Assembly: GCF_038396675.1 (NCBI RefSeq)
Contig: NC_088933.1
Location: 37,861,001-37,925,000, forward strand
DNA: 64,000 bases
DNA from: Hydra vulgaris
Lineage: Eukaryota > Cnidaria > Hydrozoa > Anthoathecata > Hydridae
Direction of reading: 5' to 3'
The notes under the pieces were generated by a model, which was not told the origin of the DNA, did not search any database, and worked only from the letters and a program-made list of their open reading frames with translations. Numbering within the stretch: position 1 is the stretch's first letter; each line of letters begins with the position of its first letter. The translations under genes and the position numbers were made by a program. Below, one piece after another: positions 1-10,791 of this stretch.

Positions 1-135
1 GTTTTCCAATTTAGGCGAGCAGTTTTTATGAATAAATCAATTTCGTTTGTTGTTGAACTTTTCTGTTCGACATCTTCATCTGCGTGCGTGTTTTCTGTAG
101 CGACTTCCTCAAAACATTCCCAGAAAACTATATCT
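1..135 (-). pseudogene. coding-like fragment of unknown (possibly hAT) protein
   Basis: Read on the minus strand this edge segment has an open frame giving about 45 residues (…FWECFEEVATENTHADEDVE… to …FIKTARLNWK) that runs off the left edge of the window. The acidic stretch followed by a basic segment with a Trp resembles the region just before the C-terminal dimerisation domain of some hAT transposases, but that is only an impression. The frame stops a few codons upstream. It could equally be chance or another element's protein. Confidence 0.3.
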
Positions 136-235
136 CAATTGTTTTATCGTTTTCATTGACATTTTTTGTGGAGTGAAGTGGAGATGAATCAAAAAGATGA
201 ATTAAAACTGAGATGAATTAAAACTGAGTAATTAA

Positions 236-355
236 TATTTTATTGATAACTCAAATTTGTCTAAGGAACACCTTGGGTTAGATGGTCTCCACCTTAATAC
301 ACGAAGATCTGGTAGATTAGCTATAAACTTTATTGCATATCTGAAGTCTACTTGA
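236..355 (+). pseudogene. ORF1 C-terminal fragment, esterase-like tail
   Basis: The open frame ending at 353-355 reads LSKEHLGLDGLHLN followed by TRRSGRLAINFIAYLKST. A DGLHLN…G..RLA.NFI ending is typical of the SGNH/GDSL esterase domain carried by ORF1 of many CR1-group LINEs, where the His of the DG.HLN segment is the catalytic histidine. It lies 13 bases upstream of the ORF2 start, the order expected for ORF1-ORF2. Only the last 35 or so residues remain; an in-frame stop at 233-235 cuts the frame upstream. Family assignment is by motif memory. Confidence 0.5.
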
Positions 356-368
356 TAGAAGTTCCCAT

Positions 369-673
369 GTGATTTTAGATCACCGAACTTACCTACCAAG
401 TACTAATGAAGATCTTAGTCTAAATTCTGATTTGGATAAATTAAGGGCCAAATATCCGAAAGATGTCAGTCTAACGTTTATAAATATAAATTCGATCCGT
501 AATAAATTTTCAGATATTACTACCTTTATGAATAAAATTGTTGACCTATCATTGGTAACTAAACTAAATGACTCCTTTCCAACTAATCAGTTCTTACATT
601 ATAAAACCCCCTATCGCCCAAATATTTCTCAATACAGCGGAGGCATTCTTGTGTACATCAATGATATATTTCT
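369..673 (+). pseudogene. LINE ORF2 endonuclease N-terminal fragment
   Basis: The frame from the ATG at 369 encodes about 100 residues containing FININSIRNKFSDI, the first conserved block of the LINE endonuclease, and later GGILVYIND, which matches the G.. .Y…. block of the same domain. The frame runs into the mariner at 676, whose inverted end supplies the last residues and the stop. Downstream of the mariner the frame meets a stop within a few codons (1663 onwards), so the gene was already decayed or has decayed since. Confidence 0.6.
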
Positions 674-675
674 TA

Positions 676-1660
676 GGTCGTTAGGAAAGTTCGTAGAACT
701 TCATCTGTAAAGATACAATGAGACAGGAAATAATTAAATATTTATATATCATTTTAAACTGTGTTTAATTATGAACATTTTAAGTGCTTGTTAAAATATT
801 TTGAATGTTTATTAAAAAAGTTATTTAAATTTTATTAAATACGTTAAAAAAAAAAAATTTTTAAATGGAAAAATTTGAATATCGAGCATATATTAAAACC
901 CGTGCTCTACTTGGAGTTTCAGCACAAGCCATATCCGATGAGTTGGTTTTAGTTCATGGTAACCAAGCTCCAAAATATAGTACAGTCCGCATGCAACACA
1001 TGATATAACACATGATATAATTGAAGCCCTGACATTGATTAATCGTTTTACAATCAACAAAATCATTCACAACGCACTTAAAAAAAGAAAACTAACATCA
1101 CGTTAGATACCCCACGAGTTAACCGATCAAAATCGCAAAATTAGAGTTGAGGCATGTAACGAAAATTTAGCCCTTTTCAGAAACGGAGACACCATTACTA
1201 GCGAATGTTATATAAAAAATTATTTGAAACCTATTATATGCGAAATAAATAAGCAAAGACCTAAAACAGGCACTCAAAATTTCAAATTTCTCTATGATAA
1301 CGCTCGACCCCATGTGACTGAAACCGTCACAAATTGTCTAAACCAAGCTGGAATTACAATAATTCGCCACCCACCATACTCACCAGACTTAGCTCCATCC
1401 GATTATTGGATATTCGACTTGATAAAAAAAAATCTTGATGACGATACTGACGTCGAAAGTCAAAAAACTCGCATAACGAAGCTACTTCAAAATATACCCA
1501 AAGAAGAGTATAAAAAAACGTTTGACAAATGGCTTGAAAGGATGCAACTTTGTATAGATAACGATGGACATTATTTTGAACATTTGATAAAATAATAAAC
1601 TTTAAATAAACTCTTCTTTTTTTTTTTAATTAGGGAGTTCTACGAACTTTCCTAACGACC
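676..1660 (+). mobile_element. mariner element, internally deleted
   Basis: The two ends are perfect inverted repeats of at least 25 bp, beginning GGTCGTTAGGAAAGTTCG at 676 and ending with its complement at 1660. TA dinucleotides at 674-675 and 1661-1662 are the expected target duplication. At 985 bp it is shorter than the usual 1.2-1.3 kb of mariner, and the missing part is in the N-terminal half of the transposase. It sits inside the endonuclease region of the surrounding LINE, so it is the younger insertion. Confidence 0.9.
865..1595 (+). pseudogene. mariner transposase, deleted and frameshifted
   Basis: Translation from 865 starts MEKFEYRAYIKTRALLGVS, the N-terminal helix-turn-helix region. 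After about 130 bases the frame is lost and the middle (second helix-turn-helix, linker and first catalytic Asp) is missing or scrambled. From 1224 the C-terminal half is open: FLYDNARPH carries the second catalytic Asp and HPPYSPDLAPSDYWIFDL the third region, the signature of the D,D34D mariner group. The frame ends at 1593-1595 just before the right inverted repeat. With the first catalytic region lost it cannot make active enzyme. Confidence 0.85.
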
Positions 1661-2129
1661 TAAGTATTTCTAAAAGGTTAACTAAAAATGATTTTTCTAA
1701 TGACATTCAAACTATCACTTTTAAAATTAAACTAAGAATGCGGAAATGGCTTGTGATGCTGTTTATAAACCCCCAAATCAGAATTATGACTATTTTTTCA
1801 ATCACCTAAAAGGAATGCTTGACTTTTATTTACAATCATATATAAATTATAATCTAATTGGTGATTTTAATCTTCGGATAAAATAATGAAGGAATACCTT
1901 CAACTTTATTAATGCATTAATTTAATTAAACAACCAACTTGTTTTAAATTGGTTAACAAACCTTCATGTATAAATCTTATACACACTAATAGAAAGTTGT
2001 GCTTTCAACATTCGAATACCTTTTGTACAGGTGTGAGTGATCATCATCAACTTGTATACACAATGCGTTTTGTAAGTTACCACCTAAAAAACTAATAGAT
2101 CGTTTAAAAAATTTTTAAGAGAAAAATTT

Positions 2130-4290
2130 GCAACAACACTACATAAAAATTTAAATTCTTGTTATGATATAGATACTTTTAATGAAATATTTAGCAAAAT
2201 TCTAAATTTGTATGCCCCTCTTAAGTCTAAAATACTTAGAGGTAATAATAAACCTTTTATAACTAAAGTCTTACGTAAAGCAATTATGCTCCGCTCTACA
2301 TTATATAAAAAATTACTTAGTGATGAATCTGATATTTCGGCGCTAATGTACAAAAAACAAAGAAATAAAGCAGTAAAATTAAACTGTAAGCTAAAGAAAA
2401 TTTATTTTGGGCAATTAACATTTTCTCGATTTCAGATACATCTCACTGGAAGTTAACTAAACCTTTCCTTTCAGATAAATCAGGTAACTCTAACGAACGT
2501 ATCACTTTAGTTGAAAACGGTAACATCATCACTGACAAGTCATTATTGACTAATATTTTTAATAACTATTTTATAAACGTTGCAGTGTCATCTGGTAGTA
2601 CAGACTTCATACATTCGTTTTTATTTTCTTGCTCTATAGACCCAGTAGATGCAGCTATCAAAAAGTATATGATCATCCCAGTATAATAAACATAAAGAAA
2701 AAATTTAGTACGTGTACACATAGTTTCCAGTTCCATCAAATCACACCTGATGATATGACAAAAATTATAGGGTCTATGAATAATAAGAAAAACACTAGTG
2801 ATGATATACCAACTTTTATGTTAAAATCTTATATTTTTCACTTTAGGAACAGTCTTACAGATTGCATAAACAATAGTATCCATGATGGCAAATTCCCGTC
2901 ATTTCTAAAAATGGCTGATGTTATACCATGTTTTAAGAAGAATGACACAACTGATAAGTGAGTTACCGTCCAATTTGTACTTTACCAGCCCTTTTTAAAG
3001 TTTTTGAAACTACTTTACATGAACAAATCTTGATATTTATTTATAGATCTGATATACTTTTGTGTGGTTTTCAAAGAGGTTATAGTACTCAGCATGCCCT
3101 TTTTTCGTTACTTAATAAGTGGCATGGTTTTATTAATAATGTGGGTGTTGTTGGATCAATATTAATAGACCTCTCAAAAGCGTACGACTATATCCCGCAT
3201 GAATTTCTAATTGATAAATTAGACGCCTATGGTTTTTCAAAAGAAAGTCTTAATCTTTTGCTACCCTATATTTGTGACCGTAAACATAGGGTATAAATAG
3301 GGTCTCAAATTGGGTGGATATATTTTCTGGAGTGCCTCAAGGGTCAATCCTTGGACCTATTTTGTTCAATATATTTATCTCTATATCAATATATTTTGTG
3401 GATATATTTATCTCAAAAAAAATAGGGCCTCAAATTGGGTGGATATATTATCTGGAGTGCCTGGAGGGTCAATCCTTGGACCTATTTTGTTCAATATCTT
3501 TATAAATGATTTATTTTTATTTATTAAAGATATGGAACTTTGTAATTTTGCTGATGATTATACTTGTGATTATAGTCTTGAGAAGGTTATTTTTCGTTTG
3601 CAAAAAGAAGCAACCAATATCATCAATTGGTTTCAGTTAAACTCGATGGTTGCTAACCCAGATAAGTTCCAATTTCTTTTAGTTGGCTTAAAAACACAAA
3701 AAATCTATCGCTAAAAATAGGTAATATAAAGGTTTTTGCCTCTGATAAGGTAAAACTACTTGGTATAACAATTGATAAAGGTCTTAAGTTTGGGGTGCAC
3801 ATTTATGCAGTAAATGTTTTGCTCTTTCACGCATAAGAAACTTTTTATCCCGTGATAAATCTATTTTGCTCTTTAATGCTTTTATTTTGTCTAACTTTTC
3901 TTATTGTCTTCTACTTTGGATGTTTTGTTCAAAAAAAGATGTCAAACTTATAAATAGAATTTACAAAAAAGCTTTAAGTCTATAAAAGATTTGATTTGTC
4001 TCTTGATGAATTATTAAATTTTGATAATAGTCCAAGAATCCATCTGAGAAATTTGAGATTTCTTATGATTGAAGTTTTTAAATCTATTAATTGTCTAAAT
4101 CCAATAACAATGAAAAATCTTTTTACTATAAAAAATCTTACGTATAAACTCCGTTGTAGCAAAAAACTCATTCTACCTAAAGGCTCCAAATAGAATGGTT
4201 TATGCTGTACGTTATATAGAGCCAGCTCACTCTGGAACACTCTAAATAGTGAGACCATGTCCGCAAAAAATATATCTAGACAAGTCATAA
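2130..4290 (+). pseudogene. LINE ORF2 reverse transcriptase, broken
   Basis: This is the RT part of the CR1-like LINE. From 2629 the frame has DDMTKIIGSMNNKKNTSDDIPTFM (fingers region) and DVIPCFKKN; it shifts near 2958 to SYRPICTLPALFKVFE, then QRGYSTQHALFSLLN and SILIDLSKAYDYIPH (first catalytic Asp region). SGVPQGSILGPILFNIFI occurs twice because of a 125-bp tandem duplication, followed by CNFADDYTCDY, where FADD stands for the usual YADD. The C-terminal part (about 3990-4190) reads …RNLRFLMIEVFKSINCLNP, typical of the CR1/jockey tail. Several frameshifts and stops make it nonfunctional. Confidence 0.8.
3298..3547 (+). repeat. 125-bp tandem duplication in RT catalytic region
   Basis: The segment around 3298-3422 is repeated at 3423-3547 with a constant offset of 125 bases and a few differences. 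Each copy encodes the SGVP.GSILGPILF block. Because 125 is not a multiple of three, the two copies are read in different frames; only the second joins the downstream FADD motif. In the second copy the Gln of the conserved PQG is replaced by Gly. Confidence 0.85.
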
Positions 4291-4542
4291 GCGGAGAGTC
4301 ATGCCAAATATTCGGTATTCGGCAAAATCACTATTCATGGCATTTCTAGTCTCTAAGATACTGGTCTAAATGTCATAAGTTTAAACAACATTGCAACAAA
4401 TCATCATACAAAAGTTATGTTAAAACGGTCCAACTTTGTTAAAGTGATTTGCAGTTTCTATTTTTGTGTCTAATTAGTTGTGCTATTTTTAGCAAGTTGA
4501 AAAGTAAATAATGACAAATCCTTTTAACAAAGTTAAAGTGAT

Positions 4543-4690
4543 TTGTCATTACTACAAAATACTTACTTCTTAGTCATTTATGTTACTACAAACATTTATG
4601 TTATTCCAAACATTTATGTTACTACAAAATACCTACTACTTACAAACTTACTGTTACTACAAACATTTATGTTACTACAAATTACTTCCT
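4543..4690 (+). repeat. degenerate tandem repeat 'ttactacaaacatttatg'
   Basis: About six imperfect copies of a 17-20-base unit (TTACTACAAA plus CATTTATG) follow each other, separated by variants such as TTATTCCAAA. Just upstream, AATGACAAATC and GATTTGTCATT (about 4510-4551) form an 11-bp inverted repeat. No coding seen. Confidence 0.6.
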
Positions 4691-4744
4691 TCCGAGTCAT
4701 TTATATATCCAGAAAGTGGATCATGCGCATAATTAAATTGAAAA

Positions 4745-6115
4745 GTTCACAATGATAGCTGGTTTTGATATTCCAATTGGATTGATAAGGACCCTTAAAT
4801 AAGTTTACGGAAAAAATCCTTATTATTATTAATATACTATTCAAGTAAATCCACAAGACTTCAAAGACTATTGTTTAACAGCAAAGCTGTTTAATCACAA
4901 ATTAGTCCCTTTTTCTAATATTGCAGTGCTAAAATTATCTATCCATGATTGAAATGAACATATGACTTGTGCTAAAGTCAAATTTAATGAAAAAAACTAA
5001 CAGAAAAAATGCCAATTAGAGTTTTGAATGTTAAACCAAAGATTTAAACATGCACAATTTAAAGCTGTATTTTTTTGTGCTCGTCTTAAGGACCAAGATT
5101 ACTAACCAGTGGTTTTCATCAATGAGATGGTTGGATGCTATGAAAAGCTTTTAACTTTTAAGCCATGATGTAATGATTATTAAATATAATATAACAGTAG
5201 AATCTTATAAGATAATAGGGTAATTATCGTTTATTATACTATTGTTTCAGTTACAAAATTTAAAAGTAGTCAACTACTTCAATCACAAAACATTAAAGTA
5301 GCTAAAATGTTTCTAACTATCTATATAACTGCAGTTAAGACCTTGTCATAGTGAAGATATGATTATTTCATTATGACAAAGTTCTAACTGCATTTTAGGG
5401 GTATTTATTTTTCAATGAAGAGTGAAACATTTTTTAGTTACAAATATTAATACTAAAGGCAAATGCTTATGGGTGAAAAATATTATCGATTGATACTAAT
5501 AAATTTTTATGGTAGAAACATAACAACTTTTGATGTCAATTTACTCAAAACTACTCAGTAAGAACCCTTGTCTTATGTAGTGGCTTGTATATTTTTGTAT
5601 TTTTATGTCTAAGATGTTTTTATATTTATTAAAGTATATACATATATATTTTGTTACATTATTAGATCTTTATAAATACTTATAAATCAGTTTCCAAATA
5701 AAGTACGAGAAATGCTGCAATGGAAGTTATGAGAATTTTATAAGAACTTAACTTAAATGATATTAATTGTGGTGTATCTATTAATGATATATGGTAGCGT
5801 TGAGAATTTTCTTATATAAAATTGTAATTGTAGCATTATCTCGCTACATAAATAAGGAATAATAGGATGGTTAAACTGATGACAGTTTTACTAGTCACTT
5901 TCAGTATTTTTTTGAATTAAACCTTGTTGCCACTTCAAAGTTGTTTAGAACTTATGTTGGTTTAATAAAGACTCCACACTGTAAGTTAATACGATTAGAA
6001 AAAATTTGGAAGAATAAGAAATATGAAGCTAAAAAATGAAGATCTATTTAAAAATATTTTTTGGACAAAAATTGAATAAAGAAACTGAAAAGAAACTTTT
6101 GTGCCGGTGGTTTTA
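4745..6115. other. gene-free interval
   Basis: AT-rich sequence with no convincing reading frame. The only recognisable structure is at about 5685-5800, a segment that recurs in inverted orientation near 26460-26580 (shared core AATGCTGCAATGGAAGTTA and, 70-80 bases on, ATTGTGGTGTAT). The rest shows nothing I can name. Confidence 0.6.
5685..5800 (+). repeat. dispersed repeat, copy 1
   Basis: Shares AAATAAAGTAC, the core AATGCTGCAATGGAAGTTA and ATTGTGGTGTAT…TTGAT/AATGAT in the same order and spacing with the reverse complement of 26460-26580. Two separated diverged copies indicate an interspersed repeat of unknown class. No coding was found in either copy. Confidence 0.5.
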
Positions 6116-6123
6116 GTAATTTA

Positions 6124-6285
6124 CAGGTCCGTAGGAACAAAAATTATATTAGGGGGGGGGGGCAATGCTGCATTTAGGGGCCATGAAATAGTTTTAAAAA
6201 ACTCTTTAAAAATCATTTATTTGAAATAATTTTTTTTTTTGGGGGAGGGCAAGTGCCCTTGCTGCCCCCCTGGTTGCTACAAGCC
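6124..6285. mobile_element. short hAT-like MITE
   Basis: A 162-bp element flanked by TAATTTA at 6117-6123 and 6286-6292, a 7-bp direct repeat consistent with a hAT target duplication. The ends, CAGGTCCGTAGGAAC and the complement of GGTTGCTACAAGCC, are imperfect inverted repeats. The interior has a poly-G run near the left end and a GC-rich stretch (gggagggcaagtgccc…) near the right, common in small hAT derivatives. No coding. Confidence 0.55.
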
Positions 6286-7060
6286 TAATTTATATGAGTA
6301 GTATATATGTTTTTTAATTTTAAACTTTTATCTCAATTTCTCAATTTCATTTTTTTCGATGAGCAGTTGTAGGAAAACATAAATATCTCAATAAAAATCA
6401 TTCTTTTAGCTTCAAACTTTCAGGATATATTCATTATTCTTATTCTAATGACTGAAACTAACATAAAAAATATATTTATTATTTATTTTACACTAAAATT
6501 TTGCAAGTTTTTTACTTAAATGTTCTTGCAATCTTAAGGTATTTGTGTTCGTGAATCAGCATAATTTACTTTTCAAATCTAAAAAATTTTTATTTACTTT
6601 TTCAATTTTTTTCTGATATTAACTTTTTTTCTGATATTAACTCATAAAATATATTATAAGTAAAATATAACAAAATATATATGATGCATTCCATAAAAAC
6701 TTTGAAAAAGTCGTGATTTAAAAAATCTTTCTTTGACTTTTTATGCCTATGGATTATTATGATATATACTTTATATGTTCTAAAATTGATATAAATATAA
6801 ATTAAAAATTTAGCTGAGACACCTTCACGCTGCCAAAACTCAGAAATTTTCTTATTTTCTGAAATCAATAAAGTACATTTAATAATGTTATACTTTAAGT
6901 ATATGTGATTGTAATTTTTCAAAAGTTTTTTGATACGGGAGAAGTTTCAAAAGTTCAAAAGTTTTTTGATACGGGAAAAGTTTTTTGGAAGGGAAAGGAA
7001 AGGAAAAAGATTTTAAACCAAAAGTAAATAATTAATTAAAATATTTGACGAAAATAGTGA
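6286..7060. other. gene-free interval with small duplications
   Basis: No supported gene. Two local tandem duplications are visible: TTTTTTCTGATATTAACT repeated at 6606-6643, and CAAAAGTTTTTTGATACGGG repeated at about 6919-6975 followed by a purine-rich GGGAAAGGAAAGG tract. Possible minus-strand frames here are low-complexity and show no motif. Confidence 0.5.
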
Positions 7061-7188
7061 AAAAATATGCGTTACGTCAGTAAGAAAAAATATATAAAAA
7101 CTCGATTCTAACAGTAAAAAATTTAAATTTTTAAAATTTTTTTAATAAAAATTTTTTTTCTATTAAAGAAATATTGATTCTAAATTTT

Positions 7189-7267
7189 ATATTTAAAGTT
7201 GCGTTACGTCAGTAACTCCTTTAAAAACGTGATTAAAACGATGTTATTGACGTAACGCAACTTTAAA
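7189..7267. repeat. inverted repeat of the subterminal motif
   Basis: ATTTAAAGTTGCGTTACGTC on the left and GACGTAACGCAACTTTAAAT on the right are near-exact complements separated by about 36 bases. Each arm carries TTACGTCA, which resembles the binding site of CREB/ATF-type bZIP proteins; whether anything binds it here is unknown. Confidence 0.7.
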
Positions 7268-7577
7268 TAGCAATAAATTACATTACCTCAGAATTTTTAT
7301 TTTTTCATAATTTAAAAATTGTACTTGCAAGCATTAGATTTACTTTTGAAAAATTAAATAATCATGCCGTGAGTTTTATTTTTTAATTGTTTAATAATCA
7401 AGTCGCTCAAGTTATACATAAATAGTATAAAAAAAGTAATTTTGCTTTTATCATATAGTAAGACACCAAAAGAAAAGTCTGCAAAATGGAGGAAACGGAA
7501 TCCAGAGCAAAACAAAACTCTTAATGCAGGTTATTCAAAAACTTATCAACAAGGATTAAAAATTTCACTGAATGATG

Positions 7578-10500
7578 CAGGCGCGTAGCTACCCTATAGC
7601 AAGAGTAGGCACAGCCTAAGGGCCCAACGAAAAAGGGGCCCAAACGTCGACATTACTCAAAATTCATAAATCGAAATTGAGATGTTGATATTTGCAATAA
7701 AGGTGGCAAGTTTTTTTTTTAAATTTGAATTTTTGTTATCTAAGTCACGTTTGTAATATTTTGCGCTAAAATATTTATAAACTATTGTAGTTCAATGAGA
7801 ATCTTTAAAGAGTATAGATTTGTGTTTAATTAAGTCATCGTTTTTTATATTTGTGAACTTCTACGTTGTTTATTTAGTCATCTGTATATTAATATACATG
7901 TATATTTTTTTCTTATTACCGAAGGTAAGCAAACACTATTGCATTATTTCATTTTTAATATATTACTAGTGTGCTAGCCCGTTTTAAAAAACGGGTTTAA
8001 TATATATAATATTTAGAGGTCTTTCAAATGGATCATTATGTCAACATATACCTATGTGTTAATGTCAAGAACATTGTTTGAACTCAATTAATTTATTGGA
8101 TTACCTCAACAATACGTGTTTTTGACATTTATAAAATTTATGTATTTTTTTTTTTTAAGGGTCTACATCTAAAGTTAAAAGTGGCGTTGAAAAGCGTAAA
8201 ATTAGAAAGAAAAAAGAATCGCAAAAATTGCCCAAGCTCGATATATTTTTTTAAAAAAGTAAAAATGATATTCACCAATCTGATAATATATATTCTGCGG
8301 ATATAAATGAATTTCCGAAAACTGAAGAATCGCAGACTACTGATACTGATACTGAAAATGCAATACAAATTGAAGGAGCAAATAAAGAAACAGTAGTAGA
8401 AACTAATATTCACCTTATAGCACCAACTAATGATTTGAGTAAATATTTAAATCAAATTATATGTGATGACGAAAAACGTTTATTAGTACGTATTCCGCCG
8501 CATCGGCCAAAAGGACCATTTCCCAAAGATTATAATCAACAGAACAGGAGTTTTAGTGAAACTTATTATTACTACACATCAAAATATGGTCCAGTAACAC
8601 GTGTTTGACTATGTTATTCCATACTTTTAGATGCTGTCTACTGTGAGCCATGCTGGTTATTTTCAAATCAAAATACCCAATGGAAAACTGGTCTGAAAGA
8701 TTGGAAAAATTTATCTACACGTATAAGTTCCCATACCTCTTCACAAGCTCATGGTAATGCTTGTGCAGTATATGAACTATGGAAAACTAATCAGACAATT
8801 GATGAAACACAAGAGGAACAGTTACGTTATAAAGCAACCTTTTAGAAAATGACATTAGAGCGTTTAATTCGTATAACGCTTATGCTCGCCAAAAATTCTT
8901 TAGCCTTTCGCGGCCATCGAAAAGGATTTACAGGAGATTATAACGGAAATTTTTTGTCGCTAGTAGAACTATTTGCTCATTATGATGATGTATGAAACAA
9001 ATTATTTCAATGCCTTCCGGATCCATTACGCATCTTAGTCCAGATATACAAAATGAATTAATAATAATTTTGGGAGTAAGATTATTGGAAGAACTAACTA
9101 CGAAAATCAATACATCGCCATTTTATTCTTTAATGTTAGATACGACACAAGATATCACTAAGAAAGATCAATTGAGCATTGTTACAAGACATGTACACAT
9201 AGATCGCAGCGAAAACGAAAAAGCGATACATTTTAATATTATTGAATCTTAGGATTTTTTGAATTAACGGATCATTCAGCCAAAGGAATTTCTTATAAGG
9301 TTCTGCATATACTTAGTGAATTAAATATTCCAATTAAAAAGTGCTATGGTCAAGGTTATGATGGTGCCAGTGTTATGAGTGGAACTTACAATGGGCTACA
9401 GTCTAAAATTAAACAAATGCAACCAAATGCTAAATATGCCCACTGTAACAGTCACAACTTGAATTTAGTTGGTAAAGATAGCGTATCTGGCTGCCATGGT
9501 GTAATGTCATTATATACCACACTTCAAAATATATATTCTTTCTTTGGAAACAGTATCAATCGGTGGGATCTGCTGTCACAGTTTTCTGGGGAATCGGAAA
9601 AAACTTTAAAAGAACTTAACCCTACGCGTTGGTCAGGGAGAATACAATCTATAGCAGCTATTAAAGTTCGTTTCGTTGAAATTTTAAAAGCAGTTACAAA
9701 AATAATACTGCAATCAAATAAGGTGAATGAAAGAAATGAAGCAGCCAATATTAAAAAACAAATCGAAAATTTTGAGTTTGTATTTATTACTGTATTTTTA
9801 TTTAAAATCATGACTGAAATCAATTATGTATCTAAAATTTTACAAAAAAAAGATGTGGATTTAAGTACGGCAGTTTCTGCATTAGAAAATTTAAATATTA
9901 AACTAAAAATATTTCGAGACTCATATGAAGAATTTAAAATGGAAGCTAAAGTGCTAGCAAACTTGTGGAAAGTTGATCCGCGTTTTACGTGTAAACGACG
10001 AAGATTTGTTAAACGTCATTTTGATGAATTATCATCAGATTATCGTTTTAGTAATAGTGAAGAAATATTCAAGGTAAATGTTTTTTATTATACACTTGAC
10101 AAAATAATTGTCCAAATCGATAAACGTTTCACCGGTATGAGAACTATCAACCATTATTTTGCATTTCTTGAACTTAAGAATATATTTACGATGTCGCAAC
10201 AAAATATGGTAAAAGCTTGTGGTACACTTTGCAGCAAATATCCAAAAGTATTTACATCCAACCTAGCTAATCAATTTATCCAACTTACCACATTATTAAA
10301 ATTAGATTTAAACCATACAATGACAATTAAACAGCTAGCTGAAATAATGACAACCAAATATAGTGTATTGGAAAGTGATTTTTACGAAATTTACATGACA
10401 GTTCTTATATTTTTTACATTACCCGTAACGGTTGCAAGTGTGGAGAGAAGTTTTAATAAATCAAAAATAATTAAAGATTATAAAAGAAATGCAACCACTC

Positions 10501-10791
10501 AAATCAGACTACATCATCTTGCATTACTAGCCATAGAGCATAAAACAGCATCAACAATGGATGTTAAAGAAGTTGTGAATATCTTTGTAAATGCAAAAGC
10601 TAAAAAAAAAGTTTTTTAATATTATGTACTTTGTAAATGTTTTTCATACTGTGTTCTTTTCTGTAATAATAATAAACTACTAAATTCATAATATATTTAC
10701 GGAATTTACTTTTTTTATATAATAAATTTACCTTAAGGGGGCCCCTCAGGTGATCTTGCCTATGAGCCCGAAACTTTTAGCTACGCTACTG
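7578..10791 (+). mobile_element. hAT transposon (zf-TTF type)
   Basis: A 3.2-kb element with ends CAGGCGCGTAGCT at 7578 and the near-complement AGCTACGCTACTG at 10791. It is flanked by GAATGATG (7570-7577) and CAATGATG (10792-10799), an 8-bp target duplication with one mismatch, which is diagnostic of hAT. Just inside both ends are the GGGCCC-rich tracts often seen in this group. It inserted into the coding part of the surrounding transposon. Confidence 0.9.
8162..10619 (+). pseudogene. hAT transposase with zf-TTF and DUF4371 domains
   Basis: Coding begins after a pyrimidine-rich AAG that looks like a splice acceptor (about 8145-8160). The first part has the zf-TTF zinc finger (AVYCEPCWLFS…DWKNLSTRISSH) preceded by an acidic linker. 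In-frame stops occur at 8252, 8606 and 8843, and the frame changes near 8992 and 9252. The DUF4371/RNase-H core follows: LMLDTTQDITKKDQLS with the first catalytic Asp, then CYGQGYDGASVMSG and AHCNSHNLNLV. From 9375 the frame is open for 414 residues through the hAT dimerisation motif (VTVASVERSFNKSKIIKDY…LALLAIEHK) to a stop at 10617-10619. At least four stops and two frameshifts make it inactive. Confidence 0.88.

Larger units (their letters stand above)
236..4330 (+). mobile_element. CR1-like LINE, degenerate, split by a mariner
   Basis: A non-LTR retrotransposon copy in plus orientation. In order it shows the tail of an ORF1 (236-355), the start of an apurinic-type endonuclease (369-673, with FININSIRNKF), a mariner insertion (676-1660), the endonuclease-RT linker (about 2130-2630), RT motifs (2629-3714) and a CR1-type C-terminal tail (about 3990-4290). 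Numerous stops and frameshifts break ORF2, so the copy is dead. The 3' boundary is not marked by a clear tail; about 4330 is where recognisable coding ends. The 5' boundary upstream of 236 is not resolved. Confidence 0.75.
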
